Origin: Verrucomicrobiota bacterium
GTDB taxonomy: Bacteria; Verrucomicrobiota; Verrucomicrobiia; CAIQCK01
Reading direction: 5' to 3'
Assembly: GCA_016222825.1 (NCBI GenBank)
Contig: JACRQF010000009.1
Span: 1,054,001-1,118,000 of the forward strand
DNA length: 64,000 nt
The first letter of the stretch is position 1, and each line of letters starts with the position of its first letter. Under the pieces are notes generated by a model. The model worked only from the letters and a program-made list of their open reading frames with translations, was not told the DNA's origin and made no database searches. The translations under genes were made by a program, and so were the position numbers. Shown here piece by piece: positions 16,502 to 25,561 of this stretch.

Positions 16502-17739
16502 GTCACCTCCGCCAATTCTGGAGCGCGGGGGCGTTGCTGCTGGCGGCTTCGGTGGGCGTGAACGCGGCGGCCTACGTTTTCCAGGCGGTGCTGGCACGCT
16601 GGCTGACGGACGACGATTTCGGCGCGGTGAAATGGGCGAACGACTGGCTCGGCTACGTGATGACGCCAGTGGTGGCGTTGCAGGTCGCAATGACGCGCTA
16701 CGCGGCGGTGTTTGACGCGCAATCGGACCCGGAGGCGGTGGCGTCGCTGGCGTGGCGGGCAACGCGGCGGCTGGCGTGGTATGCGGCGGCGTTCCTGGTG
16801 TTCATGGCGGCGGCGCAATCGTGGTTGATGATGGGATTCCGGCTGACATCGCCGGCGCTGTTGTGGGCGGTGGCGGGCCTGGTGGTGGCGCAACTGACGG
16901 TGCCGGTGACGACGGCGGTATTGCAAGGATTGCAGCGGTTCAAGTGGCTCGCGGTCGTCGGGCTTGTGCAGAGTTGGGGGCGCGTGATGTTCGGGCTGGG
17001 GCTGGTGGCGCTGGGGTTTGGCGCGGTCGGCGCGCTGGGCGGACAACTGCTGGCAGCGTTTATGGCGGCGGGGCTGGCGTTGTGGGGGCTGCGGTCGCTG
17101 TGGCATCATCGCGACGCCGATCATCGCGCGCTGGACACAGCGCCGATCTACCGGTATTTCTGGCCGGCGTTGGTGGTCAGTTTCGGCGTCAGCACGATGG
17201 GGTCGGTGGATACGAGTTTTGTGCGGCACTATTTTGAACCAAGTATTTCGGGCCAGTTCGGCAAGGCCAAGATGATTGCGCAGGCGTTCGGCTGCCTGGT
17301 CGCGCCGCTGGCGACCGTCTTGTTCCCGAAGGCGGCCGGCGACGCGGAGCGCGGCGAGAGCCACGCCGTCCACGCGCTGTGGCAGTCGTTGGGCGCGGTG
17401 CTGGCGGTGGGCGTGGCGGCTGCCGCGGCCTGTTCGCTGTGGCCGTGGCTGCCGGTGCGGGTGCTGGCCGGCGCAAACAACCCAGTGGCGGAAGCGATTG
17501 TCGCGCCGTTCGTGTGGGCGATGCTGCCGCTGGCGCTGCTGCCGCTGCCGGTGCAGTTCTTCATGGCGCGCGCGGATTTCAAGCGGCTGCTGGGGCCGCT
17601 GGCGGTGCTGGTGGTGGCGTATCCGGCGGCGTTGTGGCTGTGGCACGACAGCCTGCTGCAAATCCTGGCCGTGGGCGGCGTCGCCGGCGCGGGCGCGCTG
17701 CTGGCGTTGATCTGGAGCTTGTGGCATGTCGGCAGATAA
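16498..17739 (+). CDS. polysaccharide flippase-like (Wzx/MATE superfamily) membrane protein
   Basis: A 413-residue integral membrane protein with about 11-12 hydrophobic segments and few charges, of the oligosaccharidyl-lipid flippase type that moves lipid-linked glycans across the inner membrane. The N-terminal region (QFWSAGALLLAASVGVNAAAYVFQAVLARWLT, here only partly quoted as AAYVFQAVLARWLT) has the typical opening with DDDFGAVKWAND after it. The frame stays open upstream to 16369, but the ATG at 16498 forms an ATGA with the preceding stop and starts the hydrophobic fold. It sits between glycosyltransferase genes, which supports glycan export. The assignment to Wzx rather than another MOP-superfamily branch rests on topology and context. 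Confidence 0.75.
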   Translation: MSHLRQFWSAGALLLAASVGVNAAAYVFQAVLARWLTDDDFGAVKWANDWLGYVMTPVVALQVAMTRYAAVFDAQSDPEAVASLAWRATRRLAWYAAAFLVFMAAAQSWLMMGFRLTSPALLWAVAGLVVAQLTVPVTTAVLQGLQRFKWLAVVGLVQSWGRVMFGLGLVALGFGAVGALGGQLLAAFMAAGLALWGLRSLWHHRDADHRALDTAPIYRYFWPALVVSFGVSTMGSVDTSFVRHYFEPSISGQFGKAKMIAQAFGCLVAPLATVLFPKAAGDAERGESHAVHALWQSLGAVLAVGVAAAAACSLWPWLPVRVLAGANNPVAEAIVAPFVWAMLPLALLPLPVQFFMARADFKRLLGPLAVLVVAYPAALWLWHDSLLQILAVGGVAGAGALLALIWSLWHVGR

Positions 17740-19441
17740 CCCGCACCTCAGCATCATTCTGCCGGCCTTCAAGGAAGGTGCGCACATCTTCGCGAACATC
17801 GGCAGGGTGCGCGACACGTTCCTAGGGAAACTGCCGTTCGAGATCATCGTGGTGGACGACGGCAGCCCGGACAACACGTTCGCCGAAGCCGAACGCGCCG
17901 CGCAGCAGTGGCCGGAGGTGCGCGCGTTCCGCCAGAAGCACAACGCCGGCAAAGGCGAGGCCCTCAAGCGCGGCTTCCGCGAATCGCGCGGCGAGCGCGT
18001 GGCGTTTCTCGACGCGGACCTCGACATCCCGCCGTCGCAGGTGGAAGTGCTCATGGCAACGATGGACCGCACCGGCTCCGACGTGGTCATCGGTTCCAAG
18101 CGGCATCCCGAGTCGAAGCTGGACTACCCGTGGCACCGAAAGCTTTTCAGCTATCAATACTACCTGCTGATCAAGCTGTTGTTTGGCCTGCCGCTGCCTG
18201 ACACGCAGACCGGCGTGAAGCTCTTCAAGCGCGCGGCGCTGGCGGATTGTTTCCCGCGCATCCTGGTGAAGGCGTTTGCGTTCGACATCGAGCTGCTGGC
18301 GGTGCTGCACGCGCGCGGCTACCGGATCGTGGACGCGCCGGTGGTGATCGAGTTCCACGGGCAGTTCGGCATGTTCGGGCTGCGGGCAATCTGGGACATC
18401 CTCGAAAGCACGCTGGCGGTGTTCTACCGGCTGCGGGTGCTGCGCTACTACGACACCTACCAGCCGAAGACGCTGCCCGACCCGCTGCCGCGCGTGAGCA
18501 TCATCATCCCCGTCAAATGCGACAACCCGTTGCTCCAGCAATCGCTCCAGCATTGCCTGGAGCTGGATTACCCCGATTTCGAGGTTGTCGTGCTGCCTGA
18601 CGAGCCGTTCGCGCACGGCGACCCGCGCGTGCGCATCCTCCCGACCGGCCCGATGCGGCCCGCCGAGAAGCGCAACCGCGGCGTCCGCGAGGCCACCGGC
18701 AGCATCATCGCGTTCCTCGACGACGATGCCTATCCGTTGCCGCACTGGCTGGAGGAAGCGGCCGGTAATTTCAGCCGGCCCGAAGTCGGCGCGGTGGGAG
18801 GGCCGGGCCTGACGCCGGCCGACGACCCGCTCCTGGCGCGCGTGAGCGGTCGCATCTATGAGTCGCGGATGGTCAGCGGCAGCTACCGTTACCGTTACGT
18901 CGTGGACCGGATGCGCGAGGTGGATGATTTCCCAAGCTGCAACCTCATTGTCCGCAAGCAGACTCTGGAAACACTCGGCGGCTTCGGCACCAACTACTGG
19001 CCCGGCGAGGACACCGAGCTTTGCCTCCAGATCACGAAAAAGCTCGGCCAGAAGATCATCTATGACCCGCGCGTCGAGGTGTTCCATCACCGCCGGCCGT
19101 CGTTGATGCGGCACTTCAAACAACTCGCCAGCTACGGCCTCCACCGCGGCTCGTTCGTCAGGGTCTTCCCGCAGACCTCGTGCCGGGTCGCTTATTTCCT
19201 GCCAAGCGTCCTCAGCCTGTGGCTGCTGTCCGGCTGGCTGACAATGGGGCTGCCGCTCGTCGGCTGGGCCTATCCGGCCAGCGTGACGGCGTATCTGCTG
19301 CTGGCGGCGGCGTCCGGCTTTTCGACCCACCCCGCCTTGTTTTTGCTCACGTTCGCCGGTATCGTCTGTTCGCACCTGGCTTACGGGCTGAGTTTCATCC
19401 GAGGGTTGATGGCGCCCGTGGTGGACGCGAAACACAAATGA
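17726..19441 (+). CDS. fusion of two GT2 glycosyltransferase domains
   Basis: A 571-residue protein with two complete family 2 domains. Residues about 1-240 look like a dolichyl-phosphate glucosyltransferase (ALG5 type): SIILPAFKEGAHI, VVDDGSPDNT, FLDADLDIPP and TGVKLFKRAAL. Residues about 250-480 are a second GT2: SIIIPVKCDNPLL, FLDDDAYPLPHW, CNLIVRKQTLETLGGFG and WPGEDTELC, followed by three C-terminal membrane segments. The second half resembles the separate gene at 15527-16501. The gene overlaps the flippase by 14 bases and the radical SAM gene by 4. One polypeptide could both make a polyprenyl-phosphate sugar and use sugars at the membrane, which is inference. Confidence 0.88.
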   Translation: MSADNPHLSIILPAFKEGAHIFANIGRVRDTFLGKLPFEIIVVDDGSPDNTFAEAERAAQQWPEVRAFRQKHNAGKGEALKRGFRESRGERVAFLDADLDIPPSQVEVLMATMDRTGSDVVIGSKRHPESKLDYPWHRKLFSYQYYLLIKLLFGLPLPDTQTGVKLFKRAALADCFPRILVKAFAFDIELLAVLHARGYRIVDAPVVIEFHGQFGMFGLRAIWDILESTLAVFYRLRVLRYYDTYQPKTLPDPLPRVSIIIPVKCDNPLLQQSLQHCLELDYPDFEVVVLPDEPFAHGDPRVRILPTGPMRPAEKRNRGVREATGSIIAFLDDDAYPLPHWLEEAAGNFSRPEVGAVGGPGLTPADDPLLARVSGRIYESRMVSGSYRYRYVVDRMREVDDFPSCNLIVRKQTLETLGGFGTNYWPGEDTELCLQITKKLGQKIIYDPRVEVFHHRRPSLMRHFKQLASYGLHRGSFVRVFPQTSCRVAYFLPSVLSLWLLSGWLTMGLPLVGWAYPASVTAYLLLAAASGFSTHPALFLLTFAGIVCSHLAYGLSFIRGLMAPVVDAKHK

Positions 19442-21072
19442 AAATCTGGATTGGTTACCCGCCGCTGCCCGACCCGAAGGGCGTGCCGCTGATTTCGCAG
19501 AACCGCCAGTTCCAGTGGTTCAACGACCCCACTTTCGTCTATCCGGTCATCCCCGCCTACGCCGCCACGCTGCTCAAGCGCGCCGGGCATGACGTGATGT
19601 GGGAGGACGGCATCGCCCAGCGCGACAGCGTCGAAGCTTACGAGCAACGGTTCGTGGACGCCGCGCCAGACCTCGTCGCGTTCGAGGTCAAGACACCGGT
19701 GGTCAAGCGCGTCTGGAAGATCATTGACCGCATGAAGTCGCTGCGACCGCAGGCGAAGTTCGTGCTCATGGGCGACCACATCACCGCCATGCCGGAAGAG
19801 TCACTCATCGAAAGCGACGTGGACTTCTGCCTCGCCGGCGGCGACTTCGATTTCGCGCTGCTAAGTCTCGCCAGCCACCTCGGCGGCGGCGACAAGCTGG
19901 AACAGGGCGTCTATTTCTGGCGCGACGCCGCGGCGCGCGACGAGGCGCGGCGGCAACTGCGCGGCCGTTCGATGGAGAAGGAAACCTGGGAGAAAGCCCA
20001 GAGCGCGCGCGACCTCGGCGTGCCCTCGGTGGACGGCATCGTTTGCACAGGCGCGTTCGGCCCGCTCAAACACGACCTCACCGGCCTGCCGATGATTGAC
20101 CGCGAGTTGAGCAAGTGGAAGCTCTACGCCTACGACAACGGCAACTTCAAATACCTGCCCGGCACCTACACGATGGTCGGCCGCGACTGCTGGTGGGGCC
20201 GCTGCACGTTTTGCTCGTGGACCACGACATTCACCAACTTCCGCTCGCAGACGCCGAAGCAACTCCTCGTCGAAGTCGAGCACCTCGTCGCTCTCGGCGT
20301 GCGCGAGATTTTCGACGACAGCGGCACGTTCCCCGCCGGCAAATGGCTCCGCGAGTTCTGCACCGGCATGGTCGAGCGCGGCCTGCACAAGAAGGTCGTC
20401 ATGGGCTGCAACATGATCCCCGGCGTGCTCGACCAGGAACACTACGACCTCATGGGCAAGGCCAATTTCCGCTTCGTCCTCTACGGCCTGGAGTCCGCCA
20501 CGCAATCCACGCTCGACCGCATCCAGAAACTCGGCCGCGCCGACCGGTTGGAGGAATCCATGCGCCGTGCCAAGAAAGCCGGCTTGGAGCCGCACGTCAC
20601 CTGCATGGTCGGCTACCCGTGGGAGAGCGAGGAGGAGGCGTTGCGCACCATCAACCGGACCAAGTCGCTGTTTCAAAAAGGCTGCATAGACACGCTGCAA
20701 GCCACCGTCGTCATGCCGTATCCCGGCACGCCGCTGTTCGCCGAGTGCAAACGCAACGGCTGGCTCCGAACGGAGGACTGGGACGAATACGACATGCGCG
20801 TGCCGATCATGAAATGCCCGATGAGCGACCAGCGTCTGCTGGAAATCACGCAGGGCATCTACACCAGCTTCCTGACGCCGAAATACGTCGCCCGCAAACT
20901 CGCCAGCATCCGCTCGTGGGACGATGTGAAATTCTGGACGCGCGCCGGCCTGAAAGTCCTCGGCCACCTCAAGGATTTCAACTTCCTCGGCATCGGCAAC
21001 AAGCAGCGCGAAAAGGCGAAGCAACAAGCCGGCGGCGACTGCGGTTGCAGGCAGGGCAACTCGCGGGGCTGA
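19438..21072 (+). CDS. B12-binding radical SAM protein with unusual CX4CX2C cluster motif
   Basis: A 544-residue protein of the BchE/HpnJ-like cobalamin-dependent radical SAM group. Residues about 1-160 form a B12-binding Rossmann fold (YPVIPAYAATLLKRAGHDV, LVAFEVKTP, FVLMGDHITA). The radical SAM domain begins near residue 240, with the iron-sulfur ligands C251, C256 and C259 in DCWWGRCTFCSW, a CX4CX2C spacing rather than the usual CX3CX2C. GLESATQSTLDRIQKLGR and TCMVGYPWESEEEA are family signatures, and the tail holds a DCGC motif. The ATG at 19438 overlaps the preceding stop. It ends a seven-gene overlapping glycan series, so methylation or another radical change of the glycan or its lipid is likely; the substrate is unknown. 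Confidence 0.9.
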   Translation: MKIWIGYPPLPDPKGVPLISQNRQFQWFNDPTFVYPVIPAYAATLLKRAGHDVMWEDGIAQRDSVEAYEQRFVDAAPDLVAFEVKTPVVKRVWKIIDRMKSLRPQAKFVLMGDHITAMPEESLIESDVDFCLAGGDFDFALLSLASHLGGGDKLEQGVYFWRDAAARDEARRQLRGRSMEKETWEKAQSARDLGVPSVDGIVCTGAFGPLKHDLTGLPMIDRELSKWKLYAYDNGNFKYLPGTYTMVGRDCWWGRCTFCSWTTTFTNFRSQTPKQLLVEVEHLVALGVREIFDDSGTFPAGKWLREFCTGMVERGLHKKVVMGCNMIPGVLDQEHYDLMGKANFRFVLYGLESATQSTLDRIQKLGRADRLEESMRRAKKAGLEPHVTCMVGYPWESEEEALRTINRTKSLFQKGCIDTLQATVVMPYPGTPLFAECKRNGWLRTEDWDEYDMRVPIMKCPMSDQRLLEITQGIYTSFLTPKYVARKLASIRSWDDVKFWTRAGLKVLGHLKDFNFLGIGNKQREKAKQQAGGDCGCRQGNSRG

Positions 21073-21143
21073 CCCCGTCGCATTTCCCCCTTGCGTTTCG
21101 CGCCGCAGTGGCAAATCATCCCCGGCCTTTTGTGGAACACGCG

Positions 21144-21971
21144 ATGAAGCCCAACGCTGACAAAACAAACGACAAGATCAAGCCCGCCAACGGCAAGCCC
21201 GCGCCGGCGCCGGAAACGCCCGCCGAGCCGGAGGAATTGCCGCTGGACCTCCAGCTCCTGGATTTTTGGGACAAGAACAAGAAGCTCGTCATCACCGGCG
21301 CTTGCGTCGTCGTTGCGGGCGTGGCCGTCTATCTGGCCGTGGACCGGTGGCTGGAGCAGAAGCGCGAGACGGAAGGCCGCGCGCTGATGAGCGCGAAGGT
21401 GGACAAGGATTTTGCGGCGGTGGCCAGCCAGTTCAAGGGCGAAAACACCGGCGCGTTTGCGTTGCTGCTGCTGGCCGACCAGCAATACCAGGACGGCAAA
21501 TACAGCGACGCGGAGAAAACCTACCAGCGGTTCGCCGATGAGTATCCGAAGCACCCGATGCTCGACGCGGCGTTCTACGGCAAAGGCGCCGCCCGCGAGA
21601 GCCAGGGCGATTACGCCGGAGCCATCAACGCCTACCAGCGCGTGACGGAGACGCCCAACGCTTCGCACATGCTCGACGCGCGGATGGCCGTTGGCCGCTG
21701 TCTGGAGGCGCAACAGCAGTGGAAGAAGGCGCGCCAGAATTACGAAGACCTCATCGCCGCCTCGCCCAATTCCCAGTGGGCCGAGCGCGCGCGCAACCGG
21801 ATCATCGCCCTGGACCGCGAAGCCCGCGCTCGTGGCGAGACGCTGACGCCCCAAGCCGCCAAACCGGCGGGCGCTCCGACGGCGATTCCCCAGGTTTTGC
21901 TGCCGGCCACGCCCGCGACGCCGGTGACTCCGGCCGCCAAGCCGCCTGCGCCTGCGCCTGTAAAGAAGTGA
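21144..21971 (+). CDS. membrane-anchored TPR protein (YfgM/Tol-Pal YbgF-like)
   Basis: A 275-residue protein: a charged, Pro/Ala/Glu-rich cytoplasmic start (about 1-42), one membrane segment (LVITGACVVVAGVAVYLAV, about 46-64), then an outer TPR domain (about 85-230) with repeats such as YQDGKYSDAEKTYQRFADEYP and GDYAGAINAYQRV, and a Pro/Ala tail. This topology and the DFWDKNKKLV segment resemble YfgM/ancillary translocon proteins, which chaperone exported proteins near SecYEG. It lies 71 bases after the radical SAM gene and 97 bases before gspE, so it may be the first gene of the secretion operon. Upstream open frame to 20115 is an alternative frame of the radical SAM gene and is not used. 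Confidence 0.82.
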   Translation: MKPNADKTNDKIKPANGKPAPAPETPAEPEELPLDLQLLDFWDKNKKLVITGACVVVAGVAVYLAVDRWLEQKRETEGRALMSAKVDKDFAAVASQFKGENTGAFALLLLADQQYQDGKYSDAEKTYQRFADEYPKHPMLDAAFYGKGAARESQGDYAGAINAYQRVTETPNASHMLDARMAVGRCLEAQQQWKKARQNYEDLIAASPNSQWAERARNRIIALDREARARGETLTPQAAKPAGAPTAIPQVLLPATPATPVTPAAKPPAPAPVKK

Positions 21972-22068
21972 CCCGCGCAGGTTGCGGCGAAACTTTTCCT
22001 CGCGGCCGGCGTTGTTTCAGCATAACGCTTTGACGCCAGTTGAGAACCGACTATAGTGGGCCGTTGTC

Positions 22069-23805
22069 GTGGATAAAGTTGCTACCAAACCTACCGCGTT
22101 GAATCTGCGGGAGTTGCTCCAGTCGTTGGCGCCTCTCACGCTGGAAGAGCTTGACCGGATTTTTGCCGAGCGCCAGCAACAGCCGGGCAAGTCGCTCGTC
22201 GAGATCATCGTCGCCACGCGCAAGGTGAAGGAAGAGCCACTGCTGCGCGCCATTGGCGAGAGGCTCGGCCTGCCGTTCGTGCATCTGGCGGAAATGGAGT
22301 TGGATCGCACCGTCACCTCCAAGCTCCAGCCGAAGGTGGTTTTCCAGCACATGGTCGTGCCGATCAAAGCCGAGAATGGCACCCTCCGCATCGCCACGTG
22401 CGACCCGTTCAACGAAGCCGCCCGCAGCGCCATCGGCTGGCTCACGAACCTGCGAGTCGAGATGGCGCTGGCCACGCGCGAGGAGATCGAGAAAGCCCAG
22501 AAGCGTTACTACGGCGTCGGCGCCGAGACGCTCGACCAGATGCTCGCCGCCGGCGGCGTCATTGACATTCCCGCCAACGAGCGCATCAGCATCGGTGACA
22601 TTGACGAAGCCTCGCAGGAGGCAAGCGTGGTGAAGTTCGTCAACCAGATCATCGCCGAGGCCAAGCGCGACCGCGCCACGGATATTCACGTCGAGCCGAT
22701 GGAGGAAGACCTGCGCATCCGCTACCGCATTGACGGCGTGCTGGTGCATGTGCCCGTGCCGGCGGTGCTGAAGCGGTTCCAGGCGTCCATCATCAGCCGC
22801 GTCAAGGTCATGGCCAACATGGACATCGCCGAGAAACGGCTCCCGCAGGACGGCGCGATCAACCTCCGCGTCGGCGGCGAGGAGGTGGACATCCGCGTTT
22901 CCACCATCCCCAGCATCCACGGCGAGAGCGTCAGCCTCCGCTTGCTCAGCCGCAGCACGATGTTGCTCGGCCTCGACAGGCTTGGCATGGCGGCCGAGGA
23001 CGAGAAGATTTTCCGCCGCCTGATCGAGCGCCCGCACGGCATCATCCTGGTCACCGGCCCGACCGGCAGCGGCAAGAGCACCACGCTCTACGCCTGCCTC
23101 AGCACGATCAACACGATTGACCAGCGCATCATGACCGTCGAGGACCCGGTGGAAAACCAGCTCACCGGCATCATCCAAATGCAGGTGCGGCCGGACATCG
23201 AGCTGACCTTCGCGCGCGGGCTTCGCCACCTGCTCCGCCAGGACCCGGACGTGATTATGATCGGCGAGGTGCGCGACCTGGAAACGGCCGAGATCGCCGT
23301 GCGCGCGTCGCTGACGGGCCACCTTGTGTTCGCCACGCTCCACACCAACGACGCCCCGAGCGGCTTCACGCGGCTCATTGACATGGGCATCGAGCCGTTC
23401 CTCATCACGTCGTCGGTGGAGGCCATCGTCGCGCAGCGGTTGTTGCGCACGCTTTGCCCCGTCTGCAAGGTCGAGGACAAACCGAGCGAGGAGTTGATGG
23501 AGCGGCTCGGCGGCGAGAATGAGAAATACCAGCACGTGAAGTTCTACCGCGGCGCTGGTTGCGAGGAATGCCGCCGCACCGGCTACCAGGGCCGGACCGC
23601 CATTTACGAAATCATGCTGATGAGCGAGGTGTTGCGGCCGTTGGTGGTGGATCGCCGTCCCGCGGCTGAACTGAAGAAGGCAGCCGTCGCACACGGCATG
23701 AGGACGTTGCGTGACGACGGGATGCGCAAAGCGGCGCTGGGGGCCACGTCGTTGGAGGAAGTGCTCCGTATCACGCAGGAAGACGAGGCTTACTCGGACG
23801 AGTAG
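22069..23805 (+). CDS. gspE: type II secretion ATPase GspE
   Basis: A 578-residue hexameric ATPase that powers pseudopilus assembly on the cytosolic face. Residues about 1-145 form an MshEN-type N-terminal domain (RLGLPFVHLAEMELD). The motor has DIHVEPMEEDLRIRYRIDG near 205, Walker A GPTGSGKSTT near 330, the Asp box RQDPDVIMIGEVRD near 390-402, and a tetracysteine zinc site (CPVC near 463, CEEC near 498). It starts with GTG, the only fitting start ahead of the conserved N-terminus. gspF follows after 29 bases. PilB of type IV pili is the alternative, but the downstream gspF-G-H-I-J-K-L-M and secretin favour type II secretion. Confidence 0.95.
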   Translation: MDKVATKPTALNLRELLQSLAPLTLEELDRIFAERQQQPGKSLVEIIVATRKVKEEPLLRAIGERLGLPFVHLAEMELDRTVTSKLQPKVVFQHMVVPIKAENGTLRIATCDPFNEAARSAIGWLTNLRVEMALATREEIEKAQKRYYGVGAETLDQMLAAGGVIDIPANERISIGDIDEASQEASVVKFVNQIIAEAKRDRATDIHVEPMEEDLRIRYRIDGVLVHVPVPAVLKRFQASIISRVKVMANMDIAEKRLPQDGAINLRVGGEEVDIRVSTIPSIHGESVSLRLLSRSTMLLGLDRLGMAAEDEKIFRRLIERPHGIILVTGPTGSGKSTTLYACLSTINTIDQRIMTVEDPVENQLTGIIQMQVRPDIELTFARGLRHLLRQDPDVIMIGEVRDLETAEIAVRASLTGHLVFATLHTNDAPSGFTRLIDMGIEPFLITSSVEAIVAQRLLRTLCPVCKVEDKPSEELMERLGGENEKYQHVKFYRGAGCEECRRTGYQGRTAIYEIMLMSEVLRPLVVDRRPAAELKKAAVAHGMRTLRDDGMRKAALGATSLEEVLRITQEDEAYSDE

Positions 23806-23834
23806 CGCCTCGCAGCCGAAACTTTTTTCCTCCG

Positions 23835-25100
23835 ATGCCAGACTTCTCCTATAGCGCGCGCAGCAAGAGTGGCGAGGCGATCAACGGCGTGTTGACGGCG
23901 GTGGACCGCAAGGCGGCGCTCGCGCAACTGGTCGCGCAAGGCCACTTCCCCATCAGCGTGGATGTGACGGCGCAAAAGAAGGGCGCCCCCGCCAAATCCG
24001 CGAGCGCGAAAGACGGCGCGCCGGCGGCCAAGGCCAGCGACGCGGCAAAAAAAGCCCGCGTCAATTCCCGGCAGGTGATGTTGTTCACGCAACAACTCGC
24101 CAACCTCCTCAAGAGCGGCATGAGCCTGAAGCAGGCGCTGGAAAGCCTCACGCGCCAGCAAAAGGGCAAATCGCTCGGCCCGATCCTGGAGCAGGTGGGC
24201 GAAGAGATCGTGCAAGGCTCCAACCTCTCCGACGCGCTGGCGCGGCATCCGAGGGTTTTCACCCGCTTCTACACCAACATGATCCGCGCCGGCGAGCAGA
24301 GCGGCACGCTGCCGGAGGTGCTCAAGCGCCTGACCGACCATTACGAGCGACTCGCCGACATCCGCGAGAAAGTCACCTCCGCGCTGCTCTATCCGGCCAT
24401 CATCCTCATTGTGGGCATCGTCGTGGTGTTCATCTTCATGGTGTTCCTGCTGCCGAAGTTCACACAGATGTTCCAGGACCTTGGCACGACGCTGCCGCTG
24501 CCAACGCGCATTCTGATCGCCACCGGCAACCTCGCCAGCAACATCTGGTTCCTGGGCGGGCTGGCGGCGGTCATCTTCCTTATCGTGTTCGCCTACAAAC
24601 GCGCCATGAAGACCGTCGAGGGCCGGCTGATGCTGGACCGGTGGAAGCTGCGCATCCCGCTGGCCGGCAACACGCTCAAGGCCGCGTTCTTCGCGCAGTT
24701 CAGCCGCACGCTGGCGACGCTGTTGGGCAACGGCGTGCCGGTGCTCACCGCGCTCAAGATCGCCGAGGACACGATGACCAACCTCGTCATCGCCCGCGAG
24801 ATCGCCAAGGCCCGCGAGCGTGTTACCGACGGCACCACCATTTCCGCGCCGCTGGCGGCCGGGCAGATCTTCCCGTCGCTGCTGATTGATATGCTGGCCA
24901 TCGGCGAGCAAACCGGTGACATGCCGACGGCGCTCAACAACGTCGCCAGTTTGTATGAACAAGAGCTGACGCAGGATGTCAAACGCTTTACCACGCTGCT
25001 GGAGCCGGCCGTGATCGTGATGATCGCGCTGGTGGTCGGCTTCATCGTGTTCAGCGTGCTCAGCGCCGTCATGAGCATCACGTCGGGATTGAACCGGTAA
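23835..25100 (+). CDS. gspF: type II secretion inner-membrane platform GspF
   Basis: A 421-residue polytopic platform protein that links the GspE motor to the pseudopilus. It begins MPDFSYSARSKSGEAINGVL, the usual opening of GspF/PilC. A Lys/Ala-rich linker (about 45-75) leads to the first T2SSF domain (LFTQQLANLLKSGMSLKQAL, GEEIVQGSNLSDAL), a membrane segment near 183-205, another near 237-255, the second T2SSF domain (FSRTLATLLGNGVPVLTAL) and a C-terminal membrane segment near 390-410. The linker is longer than is usual for the family. It lies between gspE and the major pseudopilin gene, 13 bases upstream of the latter. Confidence 0.94.
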   Translation: MPDFSYSARSKSGEAINGVLTAVDRKAALAQLVAQGHFPISVDVTAQKKGAPAKSASAKDGAPAAKASDAAKKARVNSRQVMLFTQQLANLLKSGMSLKQALESLTRQQKGKSLGPILEQVGEEIVQGSNLSDALARHPRVFTRFYTNMIRAGEQSGTLPEVLKRLTDHYERLADIREKVTSALLYPAIILIVGIVVVFIFMVFLLPKFTQMFQDLGTTLPLPTRILIATGNLASNIWFLGGLAAVIFLIVFAYKRAMKTVEGRLMLDRWKLRIPLAGNTLKAAFFAQFSRTLATLLGNGVPVLTALKIAEDTMTNLVIAREIAKARERVTDGTTISAPLAAGQIFPSLLIDMLAIGEQTGDMPTALNNVASLYEQELTQDVKRFTTLLEPAVIVMIALVVGFIVFSVLSAVMSITSGLNR

Positions 25101-25113
25101 ACTGGAAAGAACT

Positions 25114-25551
25114 ATGAAACTGAGAACGCCGAGACATTCGGGCTTCACCCTCATCGAAATCATGCTGGTCATCGCCATCATCGCGCTGCTGGTGGGCACG
25201 GTGATCGTCAACATCGGCCCGCAGCGGAAGAAGGCCTACGTCACCGCCGCGCAAAACCAGATCAACGCCTACAAGATGGCGCTCCAGACCTACAGCCTCG
25301 ACAACGGCATCTACCCCACCACCGATCAGGGTTTGCAGGCGCTGGTTGCGCCGCCCACCAGCGAGCCGGTGCCGACGAAGTGGCGCGGCCCTTATCTCGA
25401 TCCGGCCATCATCAAACCCGACTCGTGGAGCCGGGCCTTCATCTACGTTTGTCCCCCGCAGCAGAATCCCGACCCCGAAGGTTTCGACCTCTACAGCGCC
25501 GGCCCCGACGGACGGCCGAACACGGATGACGACGTCGTGAGCTGGAAGTGA
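25114..25551 (+). CDS. gspG: major pseudopilin GspG
   Basis: A 145-residue major pseudopilin that polymerises into the periplasmic piston. A short 10-residue basic leader ends in Gly, followed by FTLIEIMLVIAIIALLVG with the conserved Glu at mature position 5. The C-terminal part has the GspG hallmarks IYPTTDQGLQALV, WRGPYLDPAIIKPDSW and the calcium-loop region FDLYSAGPDGRPNTDDDVV. The leader is normal here, in contrast to the next three pseudopilin genes, whose leaders hold short tandem repeats. A prepilin peptidase is needed to process it; none is in this window. Confidence 0.95.
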   Translation: MKLRTPRHSGFTLIEIMLVIAIIALLVGTVIVNIGPQRKKAYVTAAQNQINAYKMALQTYSLDNGIYPTTDQGLQALVAPPTSEPVPTKWRGPYLDPAIIKPDSWSRAFIYVCPPQQNPDPEGFDLYSAGPDGRPNTDDDVVSWK

Positions 25552-25561
25552 TGAGAGGGAC

